From: Epiperipatus broadwayi
Taxonomy: Eukaryota; Onychophora; Udeonychophora; Euonychophora; Peripatidae
DNA length: 64,000 nucleotides
Direction of reading: 5' to 3'
NCBI GenBank assembly: GCA_028023455.1
Contig: JAQFVV010006503.1
Location: 908,404-972,403, forward strand
In this document: positions 25,564-37,675 of the stretch, one piece after another
Layout of the letters: each line of letters begins with the position of its first letter
How positions within the stretch are numbered: the first letter of the stretch is position 1
The notes under the pieces: model-generated
Database searches by the model: none
What the model was told of the DNA's origin: nothing
Seen by the model: only the letters and a program-made list of their open reading frames with translations
Made by a program: the position numbers and the translations under genes

Positions 25564-28500
25564 TCTAACCTAATAAAATATGAGGAGAGCTTCTAATTAC
25601 TATTAAGAATCTATTCGGAAAACTATACCTTCCGTCTACTCTTCGTCTATAATCCGGGTAATAAACTTTACCCTACTTAATAATAATAGCTCGACATTAG
25701 GTTAGTTCTAATAATTCAGCTACAGCGATATGCAGTTCAGACAGAGATAGAATTTAAAAAAAAAATATCATTAATAAAATAAATTTAATAAGAAAATTTA
25801 GAATAAACTACCATTCTTTCTCTATCCAAAACACATTCTCTGGGCTGTAAGTACGTGCACTGTTCGACAATGATGATGATGATTTTTCATGTCATTGTTA
25901 ATATTACTGACTAAAACAAAACATTCATTAATTTGCCAATATGATCTCAATATTTTTGGTTATTATACAATTAGATGTTTCAATCTCTTAAGCCATGCCA
26001 CGCTTGTAATATTGATCTGAATTTGATCAATTATTAATTTAAGAGCACTTATAATAATGACACTAATCTCAGGGTTCTCTGTTATATTTAAGAAAATTGC
26101 TCGGCAGTATTGTGTTGTCGCATATGACTGACATTCTGGTCGGCTATAGGAAACATTTACCTTATTTAAATTCTAGGTGTCTTCATCCACATATCAACTA
26201 ATATAATATTTAACGAGATGATCACCATATTCAATAACAACGCATAATTTTGAATAATAAAGCCTTTTAAATCCAGAATCTCAGTCGGAATGATGAAAAG
26301 ACAAGGGTGCTTTTGTGTCCTTCCATTATCCATGACAACACAATAATTTAACTAAGATTTATTACTTAGATACTTCCTTAAATGTGTATTCAACAATGTG
26401 CAACCAAAACTAGTAGTTTGGGAATAAAGTGATTTTACACACATATAAAATAAAATAAAATGTCTTGGTCTGAAGTTTTCAATTCCATAAATAATTTTTA
26501 TTAAATTAAAATATAATGAAATGTTTTGATCTGCTTATAATTGTCTATCTGGTGTTTTGGATTTAAGATTTCATAAATGATTTTGGACCCAAGAAAGTAT
26601 TGCAAGTATTATGCCCATACACTTTTATTTAGCACATAAGAAAAATGACTCAAAACAACTTGTAATAAGACGATAATTTATTATTAACTTATAACAAAAT
26701 TCTAATTTATTATTATGATTTAACAGAAATATCTTTTATGATTAACATAATAAACAAACATATACAATTTATTCGATCCCATATGGATAAAACAAAATAT
26801 AACTAATATTAATTCGTCTATACTTTTAGACTTGGATTCGAACTACCTCTTCATCTTCTATTTACATTTATGTAAAATTGAATATAACAAAATAAATAGT
26901 ATTATCGATACATTAACTCATTCGTTTAGTGTATCTTTTATGAACGGTTACTTAAATTTATTGACTAACGATCTGTTTTAAAACAAAAATAATCTGATTC
27001 TAGGCAATGCGTACAAACGATTTTTATTATCATATCTTTAATTAAATGATAATTTTTATTTAGATAACTTATTATAATTTATGGGTTACGTATCAGAAGT
27101 TACACTTATTATTTTAATGTTTACCTTAATAACAACTGAAGTTGTTATACACACTGTTTTTCTCAGTATAAGTTATATTGTGAGTGCTACTTAATCATTA
27201 ACCTGAATTAAACCTAATATTTGAACCCTCCCTTGGCAAACAAAAAAAAAATTTAAATCACGCAATTTTAAAACTTACTCTCTCCATTGACTTACGTGTG
27301 GATTACCAGCACTATTCCGTCGCACAATTCAGACATTGATCATATACACTAGCATGCTATTTATACTAAATGGAGCTTGAGGAATTAACCTCCAATATAC
27401 CCGTTATCTTCCCATAACTTTCTAAACAAACACAATATTCAACACCTTCCATGGTGGAATTATCTCTATTTTCTCATGAGGAATATGGAATAACACCGAA
27501 GGGCTGTAGAGTTAACTACTATATCAAAATAGTTTGGTGGGTCCTTGCCTCTTAATTGGGCATAATAGGAACACACACCAAATATAATCCTCTCCTGGGA
27601 TTTTAACTAATGAAATACACTAAATACTATATAAGTACTGATCGTCCTAACTATGAGAAGCGATCACTTGGGTTATAAACATACCCGAATATTAGATTTA
27701 TTTATTCCCCTCATGGAAAATAAAGCTTTTGGGGAGATTTATATTCTATCCCACAAAATAGATACATTACAATTATTACTTAGGCGCATATTAAGCCTAT
27801 ACCGATGCTATATCGGGGCAAGACAAGCAAATACACTTATTACACTAAATTTATGTTCCGGGGTATACTTAGATCAACGTCTGATATCAATGGATATCAT
27901 AGAATACAATAATAATTTTCACTTTTGCCAAAGAAATATTCAACAAATAATAGGAAGTATAGTATTTTGAACTAAACCAAGTGAATGCATTAATAAAGAA
28001 TAATTGGGAATAAATTCCTTAATTAACATAGTATAAATTTGTTTCATACTTTAAATAAGTAATATTTTGTATAGCACTTCTCTTTAATTACTTCTGATAA
28101 TTTTAACTAGATATTTTGCCTATTGAGTATCTAACATCTAAATTTATACTCATAACTGCATGTCATAAGTAAACACATTTTAAAAAAAATATATTTTTTT
28201 CATGTCAAATATAAATTTAACCTAGAATAATTACATAAAAAAAACATACCTTTATGATTACAAGGTCATTTAAATATTACTTGAATATAGCCTTTAACCT
28301 GCTGATATATATAAAAAAAATACACATAATTTTACAAATTAGTAAAAAAAAATCATTACTTAACAAGTGCTTATAATATCACTAAAAAAAATGTTATCCG
28401 TTGGGCACTTTATCCAGATGAAGAACTTGATACATTCATAGTTCACGAAGCAAATTTAAACAAGAAACATATTTTTTTTTATTTCATTTATAAAAAGTTG

Positions 28501-30086
28501 CCTTCATTCTGGTGCACTTAATAGTATGCAAAGAAAAATATAGCAGTGTGGATTTTAATTCTTCCTTGAATTATCTGCTATAATTTTGGGATCCAAGAAA
28601 ACAATACAGATTTTAACATTACGAATATTTGACGACAAACGATCACATATACATTTCTTTTCTTTTAAGATTGGCGATACGTATCATTTTTAGCTAGCTG
28701 GCTTATGAATAAAAGAATGCGCGAATTTTCCAAAATATTATTATTAGAAGAACTGCAGCTGACTTACGTGGATATAAAGTTTTATGACTCCAATGGATGT
28801 ATAATATAACATATTATTTTAGGGTTATAATTAAATCACTAATGTTTATAGTTTTTATTCCTACTCTAGGAATTATAATTTTTCTTTAATAATGAATTCT
28901 CCGTAAATGCACACATACAAATTTTCCGATATTTGCCTTGAGAAAATTTATATTTCTTTTTAAAAAATATGCAGGTGCATAAGTAAATATCATTTATTAT
29001 TTATATTATTTCTAGATAATTTTCAGTGAATAAAACAGATTTTAACGTGGGGAACTTGCATTATTTTCGAAAGCAGACAATTTCTGTTAGAAAGAGCGCG
29101 AAACTTTTTGGTTAACTTTCCTTAGCTTTTATAATATGTCTTTTAATTCTAATTTTTCTTCTATACCATGAGAAGATTATTAAATAAGGTAAAGTCAACA
29201 AATAATTAATTATTTCTTGGAAATTATTTATATTGCTTAGTTTAACTATAATGATATTTTCCGTGATCGCTGTAGTCAATACGGTGATCTCGAACTTTAG
29301 CATAAGATAGCACATTTTGAGTATAAAAAGCTTTATAATAGGTAGAGCAATAGAAGCTTATGGATGTCTTATCAAAATATTTCAGCCAGACATGATATTG
29401 TTAAAATGTTACTTAAATTATATTTATTTCTGCAATAAAAATATAAAAATTTGTTACCGAATTTCAGCACTGCTTCCTCTTGTAAAACTTATGTCAGACT
29501 AGATTTTCTATAAAATTTTAGCGGTCTTCTTTTAGCGACCTCTGACAGAAAAATCGTTATTTAATTATACATAAACAAAGGAAAGGAAAAAAAAAAACTT
29601 ATTACAGTTATATATTTCCATATGATTTAAATGGATTATTAAAATAATTTGACAACTAATGAAAAAAATAATAAATATCTTTAACTAATAATGCTTATTA
29701 GTGATGTATAATTTTGTATACATTATTATCTAAATAATTTTAAAAAAATTATCAGAAGTTATTGTGCTTTATGATAAGACATTCATCCACTCTCCCCTCT
29801 ACCCATCCAAAATCAATTACTGTTTATGAGATGTGCTTTTATACTATATTAAAGTGCTTTTATGGTTAATATTTTTATTAAATTATTTATGCTCTTCTTC
29901 AAAATGACATTGGATTACCAAATTTATTAATTATTTGCTTAAAACACGTTAAAGTGAGTAAATAGCATACTTTATTAATCACTTAATATTATTATTATTT
30001 TACTTTTTATTTCCTAGAAAAGGATTGCATTGTTTTCCTGTGGGAATAATGCTAAATAAACCAAGTGTCAATAACACTAGGTTACA
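25564..30086 (-). repeat. 3' LTR of the gag-only element
   Basis: 4523 bp. Apart from its first 170 bp (plus-strand coordinates), it matches 33240-37600 with only scattered substitutions and 1-3-bp indels. The outer 25564-25735 part differs much more from its partner, including indels. It carries no intact shared reading frame: a 105-codon plus-strand frame at 27653-27970 is interrupted by a 1-bp deletion in the other LTR. Confidence 0.92.
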
Positions 30087-30097
30087 ATTCTCCCACC
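30087..30097 (-). other. Polypurine tract
   Basis: The minus strand reads GGTGGGAGAAT directly before the 3' LTR start TGTAACC. This is the expected position and composition for the plus-strand primer of an LTR retrotransposon. Confidence 0.85.
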
Positions 30098-30309
30098 GTT
30101 ATGAAAAAATAAAAATAAAATAATACATACATTATTAATATTTCTTATTGTATTGTTAGGTCTATATTATACTTCTTTTAGAAGTTAATAAATTAAATCT
30201 TACAGATTTAATTTTGTTTAGGATATGGTAGTAAGCTTCGGGCATTATAGGTACCTCTTGTTCCATTAGGGGTTGAGATCCTATTTAATTTAATACCCTG
30301 CTACTTTTA

Positions 30310-32517
30310 CTACTTTTTATCTTTTTTTAGTATCGTTGTGATACCACTAGTAGAAGGTTGATTCTCATTTAGAATCCTTTTCTTCCCTGTCGGCCTACTA
30401 ATGTGGCTATTTGATCTACTATAGGGATTCGTCCTATAATATCCCTTTTCTTTACTTAACCTCCTCTTTCCCACATAGGACCTATCTATGAAATTAACAT
30501 TGTTTACCATAGGATGGGTATCCCTATTTGCCCTACTCCTATTTTCAATATTTCTATCACTAGTTTCCAGCGCATCCAAAATCTCAACTACTTCTTCTAT
30601 TGTATGCCGGTCAGCAGAAATCAAGACCTGCTCGATATGCCTCGGTAAATTATGGCGAATTATTCTCACAATTTGGGTCTCGGACAAAGGATAAGCTGTC
30701 AACGTTTTCAGTTTGACGGCCTGACTCCTAAAAAACTGAGTGTAACTGCCCTTATTTATATGATATCTTTCTTGAGATATCTGATATCTGAGGTTGTCTT
30801 GGCGGTCTTCCCCCCAAAAACTGGCTAACATGAGATACTTAAAGTCCCCATATGTTTCCGGTTTTATAAATAACGATTGCCACCAATCTTTAGATGCCGC
30901 ACTTAAATGGTTTGTGGCAATGGCAATCTTCTCTACCTCAGACAAATGACATAAGGTGAACAATTCGTCTAAATTTTGGAGATATTCATGTGGATTCTCC
31001 TGGTATTCTCCTTTAAAGAACTTTATTTTGAGGAATTTCAAGGCCATTGAGCTATTACTTTCGGGCTCTAACATGACTTTGTGTCTAGCCTCATTCAATG
31101 GATTGTACATTGATTCAAGTGGACTAAGCATTGTATGTAACTCAGAGATTACGGGTTTATTATGATCATTATTAATTTCTTTAACCTGAGTTTCATCTAC
31201 ATTTTTACTATGAACAGCTTTATCCATATTAAGGTCCATAGCTTTCATACGACTTTCTAATCCTAATTTATAATTTTGCCATTCACAATCTATTCTTGTA
31301 GAACTGTCCTTAAGGCCTACATTTAAATGTTGAATTTGTTGCTTTAACTGGTTAATAGTTTCATCTTTCTCTAACTCAAGTTTATCTTCTAATCTTTGAT
31401 ATACTGTATTCTCACATTGAGTCATATATTCACCTATTTCCTCTTTGAGATCATTATGTAATATTTGGGAATTATTCTTTAATATCTCACTAAAATGTTC
31501 TACTTTTCCTATTACTTGAATTAGATCACTTTCTATATTTTTATTAATTTCATATTGGGTTACCTCTTGAGTTTCTAACTTAGCTATTCTGCTAGTAATC
31601 TGGCTCTGACATCCTTTTGATAAATTGTCAGGTTCAAGAGTTATATTTTGGACTTCTTCTTTTAAGTTTCTAAACTCACTCCTAGCACTATCTAATTCTC
31701 CCTTCATACATTCTATTTTATCCTTAACTTCACTGTTTAATTCTACATATTGACTTATGAAGTCCTGCTGAATAGCCTCGATCATATTTTTGGCCCTTTC
31801 AGACTTTATTTCTATTTCTTTCTTAATTTTTATTTCTAGTTTTTCAGAGGCCAATTTTGACTCTTCTATATGGTTCGTTAACTCTTCTCTTAGGTCTTTG
31901 ATCTCTTGTACGTGATTGTCTAATTTACTGTCCAAATTTTGAATTTGATTCTTTAATTCAGTTTTTAATTCAACATTGGAATTTTTTATTTGACTTTCTA
32001 TTTTACTTTCTAATTCACTATTTGAATTTTTTATTTGATTTTCTATTTTACTATTTAATTGTTGTACTTGACTTTCTATTCTACTCTCTAATTCACTATT
32101 TGAATTTTTTATTTGACTTTCTATTTTACTATTTAATTGTTGTACTTGACTTTCTATTCTACTCTCTAATTCACTATTTGAATTTTTTATTTGACTTTCT
32201 ATTTTACTTTCTGAGTTTTTTAATTCACTATTTAAATTTTGTATTTGATTTTCTATTTTACTTTCTGAGCTTTTTAATTCACTATTTAAATTTTGTAGTT
32301 GTGTAGACAAACTTTGTAATATTGTAAATATTTGGATTTGCTCATCCCCAGGTAGATCTTTATCTACTTTAGCTTTTTTCGGACTAACTTCATCTAAAGA
32401 TTCTTGTTCCTCTCTTACTTCTACATTAAAATATGGTGTTTGTGTATCTGGGGATTGGAGATCTTGGGATTCTCCCAAATCCTCTGAAATATCCTGACTA
32501 TCTTGGCTTTCACTCAT
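30310..32517 (-). CDS. Gag protein of a gag-only LTR retrotransposon
   Basis: Intact frame of 735 codons, starting at the ATG at 32517 and ending 224 bp before the 3' LTR. Residues 1-60 are acidic and Ser/Gln-rich, with an SV40-like basic cluster PKKAKV (46-51), a possible nuclear localisation signal. Residues about 60-420 form a long predicted coiled coil with tandem 26-residue repeats at about 95-180 (SELESRIESQ and QQLNSKIESQ units). Residues about 490-655 match the Ty3/gypsy capsid-type Gag core (Retrotrans_gag): KFFKGEYQENPHEYLQNL, the hallmark SKDWWQSL (KDWW 543-546), SFWGEDRQ, YTQFFRSQAVKLKTL, and IRHNLPRHIEQVL. The tail (660-735) is basic and lacks a CCHC zinc knuckle. Gag proteins assemble the particle that packages element RNA. 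No pol overlaps or follows. Such a long open frame in a young insertion suggests it is, or recently was, functional. It is related to the 61.5-kb Gag. Confidence 0.9.
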   Translation of the reverse strand: MSESQDSQDISEDLGESQDLQSPDTQTPYFNVEVREEQESLDEVSPKKAKVDKDLPGDEQIQIFTILQSLSTQLQNLNSELKSSESKIENQIQNLNSELKNSESKIESQIKNSNSELESRIESQVQQLNSKIESQIKNSNSELESRIESQVQQLNSKIENQIKNSNSELESKIESQIKNSNVELKTELKNQIQNLDSKLDNHVQEIKDLREELTNHIEESKLASEKLEIKIKKEIEIKSERAKNMIEAIQQDFISQYVELNSEVKDKIECMKGELDSARSEFRNLKEEVQNITLEPDNLSKGCQSQITSRIAKLETQEVTQYEINKNIESDLIQVIGKVEHFSEILKNNSQILHNDLKEEIGEYMTQCENTVYQRLEDKLELEKDETINQLKQQIQHLNVGLKDSSTRIDCEWQNYKLGLESRMKAMDLNMDKAVHSKNVDETQVKEINNDHNKPVISELHTMLSPLESMYNPLNEARHKVMLEPESNSSMALKFLKIKFFKGEYQENPHEYLQNLDELFTLCHLSEVEKIAIATNHLSAASKDWWQSLFIKPETYGDFKYLMLASFWGEDRQDNLRYQISQERYHINKGSYTQFFRSQAVKLKTLTAYPLSETQIVRIIRHNLPRHIEQVLISADRHTIEEVVEILDALETSDRNIENRSRANRDTHPMVNNVNFIDRSYVGKRRLSKEKGYYRTNPYSRSNSHISRPTGKKRILNENQPSTSGITTILKKDKK
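32000..32300 (-). repeat. In-frame minisatellite within gag
   Basis: Units of 78 bp (26 codons) repeat about two and a half times at roughly 32022-32200, with related shorter degenerate units on either side. All preserve the reading frame and encode heptad-like SKIESQIKNSN / SRIESQVQQLN segments. The open frame on the opposite strand (32022-32306) is a shadow of this array. Confidence 0.88.
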
Positions 32518-33063
32518 ATTTGAAATTTTTTAACTCTTTCTGTTATTTGACAGTACTGAAATTAGTAATGAACTATTAATAATATCGATAACAAATTATT
32601 GACAAGACATCCTGCCTCCATGCCTCTCCTATCAAAACAATCTACACCAAAACTATGCTCTGATATTCAGATAACTAAAGTCCCAATATTAACTACCGAA
32701 TATTCTTTTCTCATATGCTACTTGGTCCATAGAAATCTCACCAAACTATTACATAATATGGTATAAGTGCTAATCACACCACCAGACAAGCAGATCATCA
32801 TAAATGATAAAATCATTACAATCCTTCATGGAATTACTTACAGACCAGAACATTATAAACTAACAAATTTATTTATTCAGTGGCAAAGATTATGTCATAA
32901 AATAGACATTCATATAATATCTTATGGCTAAAGAAACAATTTATCATTGGCAAACATTTTCAATCACTGAACAATTAATTCATTCACGTGCAAATAATAT
33001 TTATATTCATTTCAATAAAATTTTACCAAATTTATCGTGGCCAAATATAACCATCGATGGCCC
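32518..33063 (-). other. Leader of the gag-only element
   Basis: About 545 bp between the PBS-like site and the gag start, without a long frame. On the minus strand it holds a splice-acceptor-like TTACTAATTTCAG ending at 32556, some 40 bases before the gag ATG. A branch-point-like TACTAAT precedes the AG. Confidence 0.5.
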
Positions 33064-33081
33064 CTTATAGTTGGGCGGCCA
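33064..33081 (-). other. Primer-binding-site-like sequence
   Basis: The minus strand reads TGGCCGCCCAACTATAAG, starting with TGG two bases after the 5' LTR end. This is the usual position and start for a site pairing with a tRNA 3' end. The matching tRNA cannot be named by eye. Confidence 0.65.
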
Positions 33082-33083
33082 TT

Positions 33084-36000
33084 TCTAACCTAATTAAGAA
33101 GAGAGTACTTCCTAATTACTATTAAAATCCGTCCGGAACTCCTTAACCCTCCGCCTACTCTTCGTATAGTCCGGATAATCATATTTTACCCAATAATAAT
33201 AATAATAATAATATTAAGGTTAGTTCTATATTAATTCAGCTCCAGCGATATGCAGTTCAGACAGAGATAGAATTTTAAAAAAAAATATCATTAATAAAAT
33301 AAATTTAATAAGAAAATTTAGAATAAACTACCATTCTTTCTCTATCCAAAACACATTCTCTGGGCTGTAAGTACGTGCACTGTTCGACAATGATGATGAT
33401 GATTTTTCATGTCATTGTTAATATTACTGACTAAAACAAAACATTCATTAATTTGCCAATATGATCTCAATATTTTTGGTTATTATACAATTAGATGTTT
33501 CAATCTCTTAAGCCATACCACGCTTGTAATATTGATCTGAATTTGATCAATTATTAATTTAAGAGCACTTATAATAATGACACTAATCTCAGGGTTCTCT
33601 GTTATATTTAAGAAAATTGCTCGGCAGTATTGTGTTGTCGCATATGACTGACATTTTGGTCGGCTGTAGGAAACATTTACCTTATTTAAATTCTAGGTGT
33701 CTTCATCCACATATCAACTAATATAATATTTAACGAGATGATCACCATATTCAATAACAACGCATAATTTGGAATAATAAAGCCTTTTAAATCCAGAATC
33801 TCAGTCGGAATGATGAAAAGACAAGGGTGCTTTTGTGTCCTTCCATTATCCATGACAACACAATAATTTAACAAAGATTTATTACTTAGATACTTCCTTA
33901 AATGTGTATTCAACAATGTGCAACCAAAACTAGTAGTTTGGAAATAAAGTGATTTTACACACATATAAAATAAAATAAAATGTCTTGGTCTGAAGTTTTC
34001 AATTCCATAAATAATTTTTATTAAATTAAAATATAATGAAATGTTTTGATCTGCTTATAATTGTCTATCTGGTGTTTTGGATTTAAGATTTCATAAATGA
34101 TTTTGGACCCAAGAAAGTATTGCAAGTATTATGCCCATACACTTTTATTTAGCACATAAGAAAAATGACTCAAAACAACTTGTAATAAGACGATAATTTA
34201 TTATTAACTTATAACAAACTTCTAATTTATTATTATGATTTAACAGAAATATCTTTTATGATTAACATAATAAACAAACATATACAATTTATTCGATCCC
34301 ATATGGATAAAACAAAATATAACTAATATTAATTCGTCTATATTTTTAGACTTGGATTCGAACTACCTCTTCATCTTCTATTTACATTTATGTAAAATTG
34401 AATATAACAAAATAAATAGTATTATCGATACATTAACTCATTCATTTAGTGTATCTTTTATGAACGGTTACTTAAATTTATTGACTAACGATCTGTTTTA
34501 AAATAAAATAATCTGATTCTAGGCAATGCGTACAAACGATTTTTATTATCATATCTTTAATTAAATGATAATTTTTATTTAGATAACTTATTATAATTTA
34601 TGGGTTACGTATCAGAAGTTACACTTATTATTTTAATGTTTACCTTAATAACAACTGAAGTTGTTATACACACTGTTTTTCTCAGTATAAGTTATATTGT
34701 GAGTGCTACTTAATCCTTAACCTGAATTAAACCTAATATTTGAACCCTCCCTTGGCAAACAAAAAAAAAATTTAAATCACGCAATTTTAAAACTTACTCT
34801 CTCCATTGACTTACGTGTGGATTACCAGCACTATTCCGTCGCACAATTCAGACATTGATCATATACACTAGCACGCTATTTATACTAAATGGAGCTTGAG
34901 GAATTAACCTCCAATATACCCGTTATCTTGCCATAACTTTCTAAACAAACACAATATTCAACACCTTCCATGGTGGAATTATCTCTATTTTCTCATGAGG
35001 AATATGGAATAACACCGAAGGGCTGTAGAGTTAACTACTATATCAAAATAGTTTGGTGGGTCCTTGCCTCTTAATTGGGCATAATAGGAACACACACCAA
35101 ATATAATCCTCTCCTGGGATTTTAACTAATGAAATACACTAAATACTATATAAGTACTGATCGTCCTAACTATGAGAAGCGATCACTTGGGTTATAAACA
35201 TACCCGAATACTAGATTTATTTATTCCCCTCATGGAAAATAAAGCTTTTGGGGAGATTATATTCTATCCCATAAAATAGATACATTACAATTATTACTTA
35301 GGCGCATATTAAGCCTATACCGATTCTATATCGGGGCAAGACAAGCAAATACACTTATTACACTAAATTTATGTTCCGGGGTATACTTAGATCAACGTCT
35401 GATATCAATGGATATCATAGAATACAATAATAATTTTCACTTTTGCCAAAGAAATATTCAACAAATAATAGGAAGTATAGTATTTTGAACTAAACCAAGT
35501 GAATGCGTTAATAAAGAATAATTGGGAATAAATTCCTTAATTAACATAGTATAAATTTGTTTCATACTTTAAATAAGTAATATTTTGTATAGCACTTCTC
35601 TTTAATTACTTCTGATAATTTTAACTAGATATTTTGCCTATTGAGTATCTAACATCTAAATTTATACTCATAACTGCATGTCATAAGTAAACACATTTTA
35701 AAAAAAATATATTTTTTTCATGTCAAATATAAATTTAACCTAGAATAATTACATAAAAAAAACATACCTTTATGATTACAAGGTCATTTAAATATTACTT
35801 GAATATAGCCTTTAACCTGCTGATATAAAAAAAAAATACACATAATTTTACAAATTAGTAAAAAAAAATCATTACTTAACAAGTGCTTATAATATCACTA
35901 AAAAAAAATGTTTTCCGTTGGGCACTTTATCCAGATGAAGAACTTGATACATTCGTAGTTCACGAAGCAAATTTAAACAAGAAACATATTTTTTTTTTAT

Positions 36001-37597
36001 TTCATTTATAAAAAGTTGCCTTCATTCTGGTGCACTTAATAGTAGGCAAAGAAAAATATAGCAGTGTGGATTTTAATTCTTCCTTGAATTAACTGCTATA
36101 ATTTTGGGATCCAAGAAAACAATACAGATTTTAACATTACGAATATTTGACGACAAACGATCACATATACATTTCTTTTCTTTTAAGATTGGCGATACGT
36201 ATCATTTTTAGCTAGCTGGCTTATGAATAAAAGAATGCGCGAATTTTCCAAAATATTATTATTAGAAGAACTGCAGCTGACTTACGTGGATATAAAGTTT
36301 TATGACTCCAATGGATGTATAATATAACATATTATTTTAGGGTTATAATTAAATCACTAATGTTTATAGTTTTTATTCCTACTCTAGGAATTATAATTTT
36401 TCATTAATAATGAATTCTCCGTAAATGCACACATACAAATTTTCCGATATTTGCCTTGAGAAAATTTATATTTCTTCTTAAAAAATATGCAGGTGCATAA
36501 GTAAATATCATTTATTATTTATATTATTTCTAGATAATTTTCAGTGAATACAACATATTTTAACGTGGGGAACTTGCATTATTTTCTACAGCAGACAATT
36601 TCTGTTAGAAAGAGCGTGAAACTTTTTGGTTAACTTTCCTTGGCTTTTATAATATGTCTTTTAATTCTAATTTTTCTTCTATACCATGAAAAGATTATTA
36701 AATAAGGTAAAGTCAACAAATAATTAATTATTTCTTGGAAATTATTTATATTGCTTAGTTTAACGATAATGACATTTTCCGTGATTGCTGTAGTCGATAC
36801 AGTCATCTCGAACTTTAGCATAAGATAGCACATTTTGAGTATAAAAAGCTTTAAAACAGGTAGAGCAATAGAAGCTTATGGATGTCTTATCAAAATATTT
36901 CAGCCAGACATGATATTGTTAAAATGTTACTTAAATTATATTTATTTCTGCAATAAAAATATAAAAATTTGTTACCGAATTTCAGCACTGCTTCCTCTTG
37001 TAAAACTTATGTCAGACTAGATTTTCTATAAAATTTTAGCGGTCTTCTTTTAGCGACCTCTGACAGAAAAATCATTATTTAATTATACATAAACAAAGGA
37101 AAGGAAAAAAAAAACTTATTACAGTTATATATTTCCATATGATTTAAATGGATTATTAAAATAATTTGACAACTAATGAAAAAAATAATAAATATCTTTA
37201 ACTAATGCTTATTAGTGATGTATAATTTTGTACACATTATTATCTAAATAATTTAAAAAAAATTACCAGAAGTTATTGTGCTTTATGATAAGACATTCAT
37301 CCACTCTCCCCTCTACCCATCCAAAATCAATTACTGTTTATGAGATGTGCTTTTATACTATATTAAAGTGCTTTTATGGTTAATATTTTTATTAAATTAT
37401 TTATGCTCTTCTTCAAAATGACATTGGATTACCAAATTTATCAATTATTTGCTTAAAACACGTTAAAGTGAGTAAATAGCATACTTTATTAATCACTTAA
37501 TATTATTATTATTTTACTTTTTATTTCCTAGAAAAGGATTGCATTGTTTTCCTGTGGAAATAATGCTAAATAAACCAAGTGTCAATAACACTAGGTT

Positions 37598-37600
<3 letters not shown>
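33084..37600 (-). repeat. 5' LTR of the gag-only element
   Basis: 4517 bp. Begins TGTAACCTA next to the (AT)n tract at 37601 and ends TAGGTTAGA at 33084, in element sense. It carries a (TAA)n expansion near 33196-33215 and a TATA-like box near 34880. Minus-strand frames such as 33964-33686 (92 codons) and 36833-36630 (67 codons) are not convincing proteins; the first has a stop in the partner LTR. Confidence 0.92.
34876..34886 (-). promoter_or_regulatory. Candidate TATA box of the 5' LTR
   Basis: The minus strand reads AGTATAAATAG in a locally more GC-rich part of the LTR, conserved in the other LTR (27356-27366). About 75-95 bases downstream lie two GTAAGT motifs (34814-34809 and 34797-34792) that could be splice donors. 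A pol II start near 34850 is inferred, not shown. Confidence 0.4.

Positions 37601-37671
<71 letters not shown>
37601..37671. repeat. (AT)n microsatellite
   Basis: About 71 bp of pure AT dinucleotides between the LTR end and repeat family D. With the short (TA)n tract at 25550-25563 it represents the insertion target of the LTR element. Confidence 0.95.

Positions 37672-37675
<4 letters not shown>

Larger units (their letters stand above)
25564..37600 (-). mobile_element. Complete gag-only LTR retrotransposon with 4.5-kb LTRs (LARD/TR-GAG-like)
   Basis: Two direct repeats of about 4.5 kb (25564-30086 and 33084-37600) flank a 2997-bp interior. On the minus strand the order is 5' LTR, a PBS-like site, gag (735 codons), a polypurine tract, 3' LTR. 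The LTRs begin TGTAACCTA and end TAGGTTAGA in element sense. The interior has no room for protease, reverse transcriptase, RNase H or integrase, and no trace of them was seen. The element sits inside an (AT)n tract, present on both sides, so the expected 4-5 bp target duplication cannot be resolved. LTR similarity over most of the length is about 99% by eye, so the insertion is fairly recent. The long-LTR, short-interior layout matches LARDs, and retention of gag matches plant TR-GAG elements. Mobilisation in trans by an autonomous Ty3-like relative is inferred. Confidence 0.92.

Noticed and set aside
27653-27970. 105-codon plus-strand frame in one LTR
   Set aside because: A one-base deletion breaks it in the otherwise near-identical partner LTR and no family feature is visible, so it is probably chance.
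32022-32306. 94-codon plus-strand frame rich in Phe, Leu and Tyr
   Set aside because: It is the antisense of the gag minisatellite; its repeats exist only because the coding strand repeats.
33686-33964. 92-codon minus-strand frame in the 5' LTR
   Set aside because: The partner LTR has a stop codon in the same frame (26.3 kb), and the protein has no recognisable feature.
36630-37020. Divergent short frames of 67 and 61 codons, present in both LTRs (also 29112-29502)
   Set aside because: Conservation in both LTRs follows from recent common origin; changes between copies alter amino acids as often as not.
25564-37600. Endogenous retrovirus with an envelope gene
   Set aside because: The interior holds only gag; no pol- or env-like frame was seen in any reading frame.
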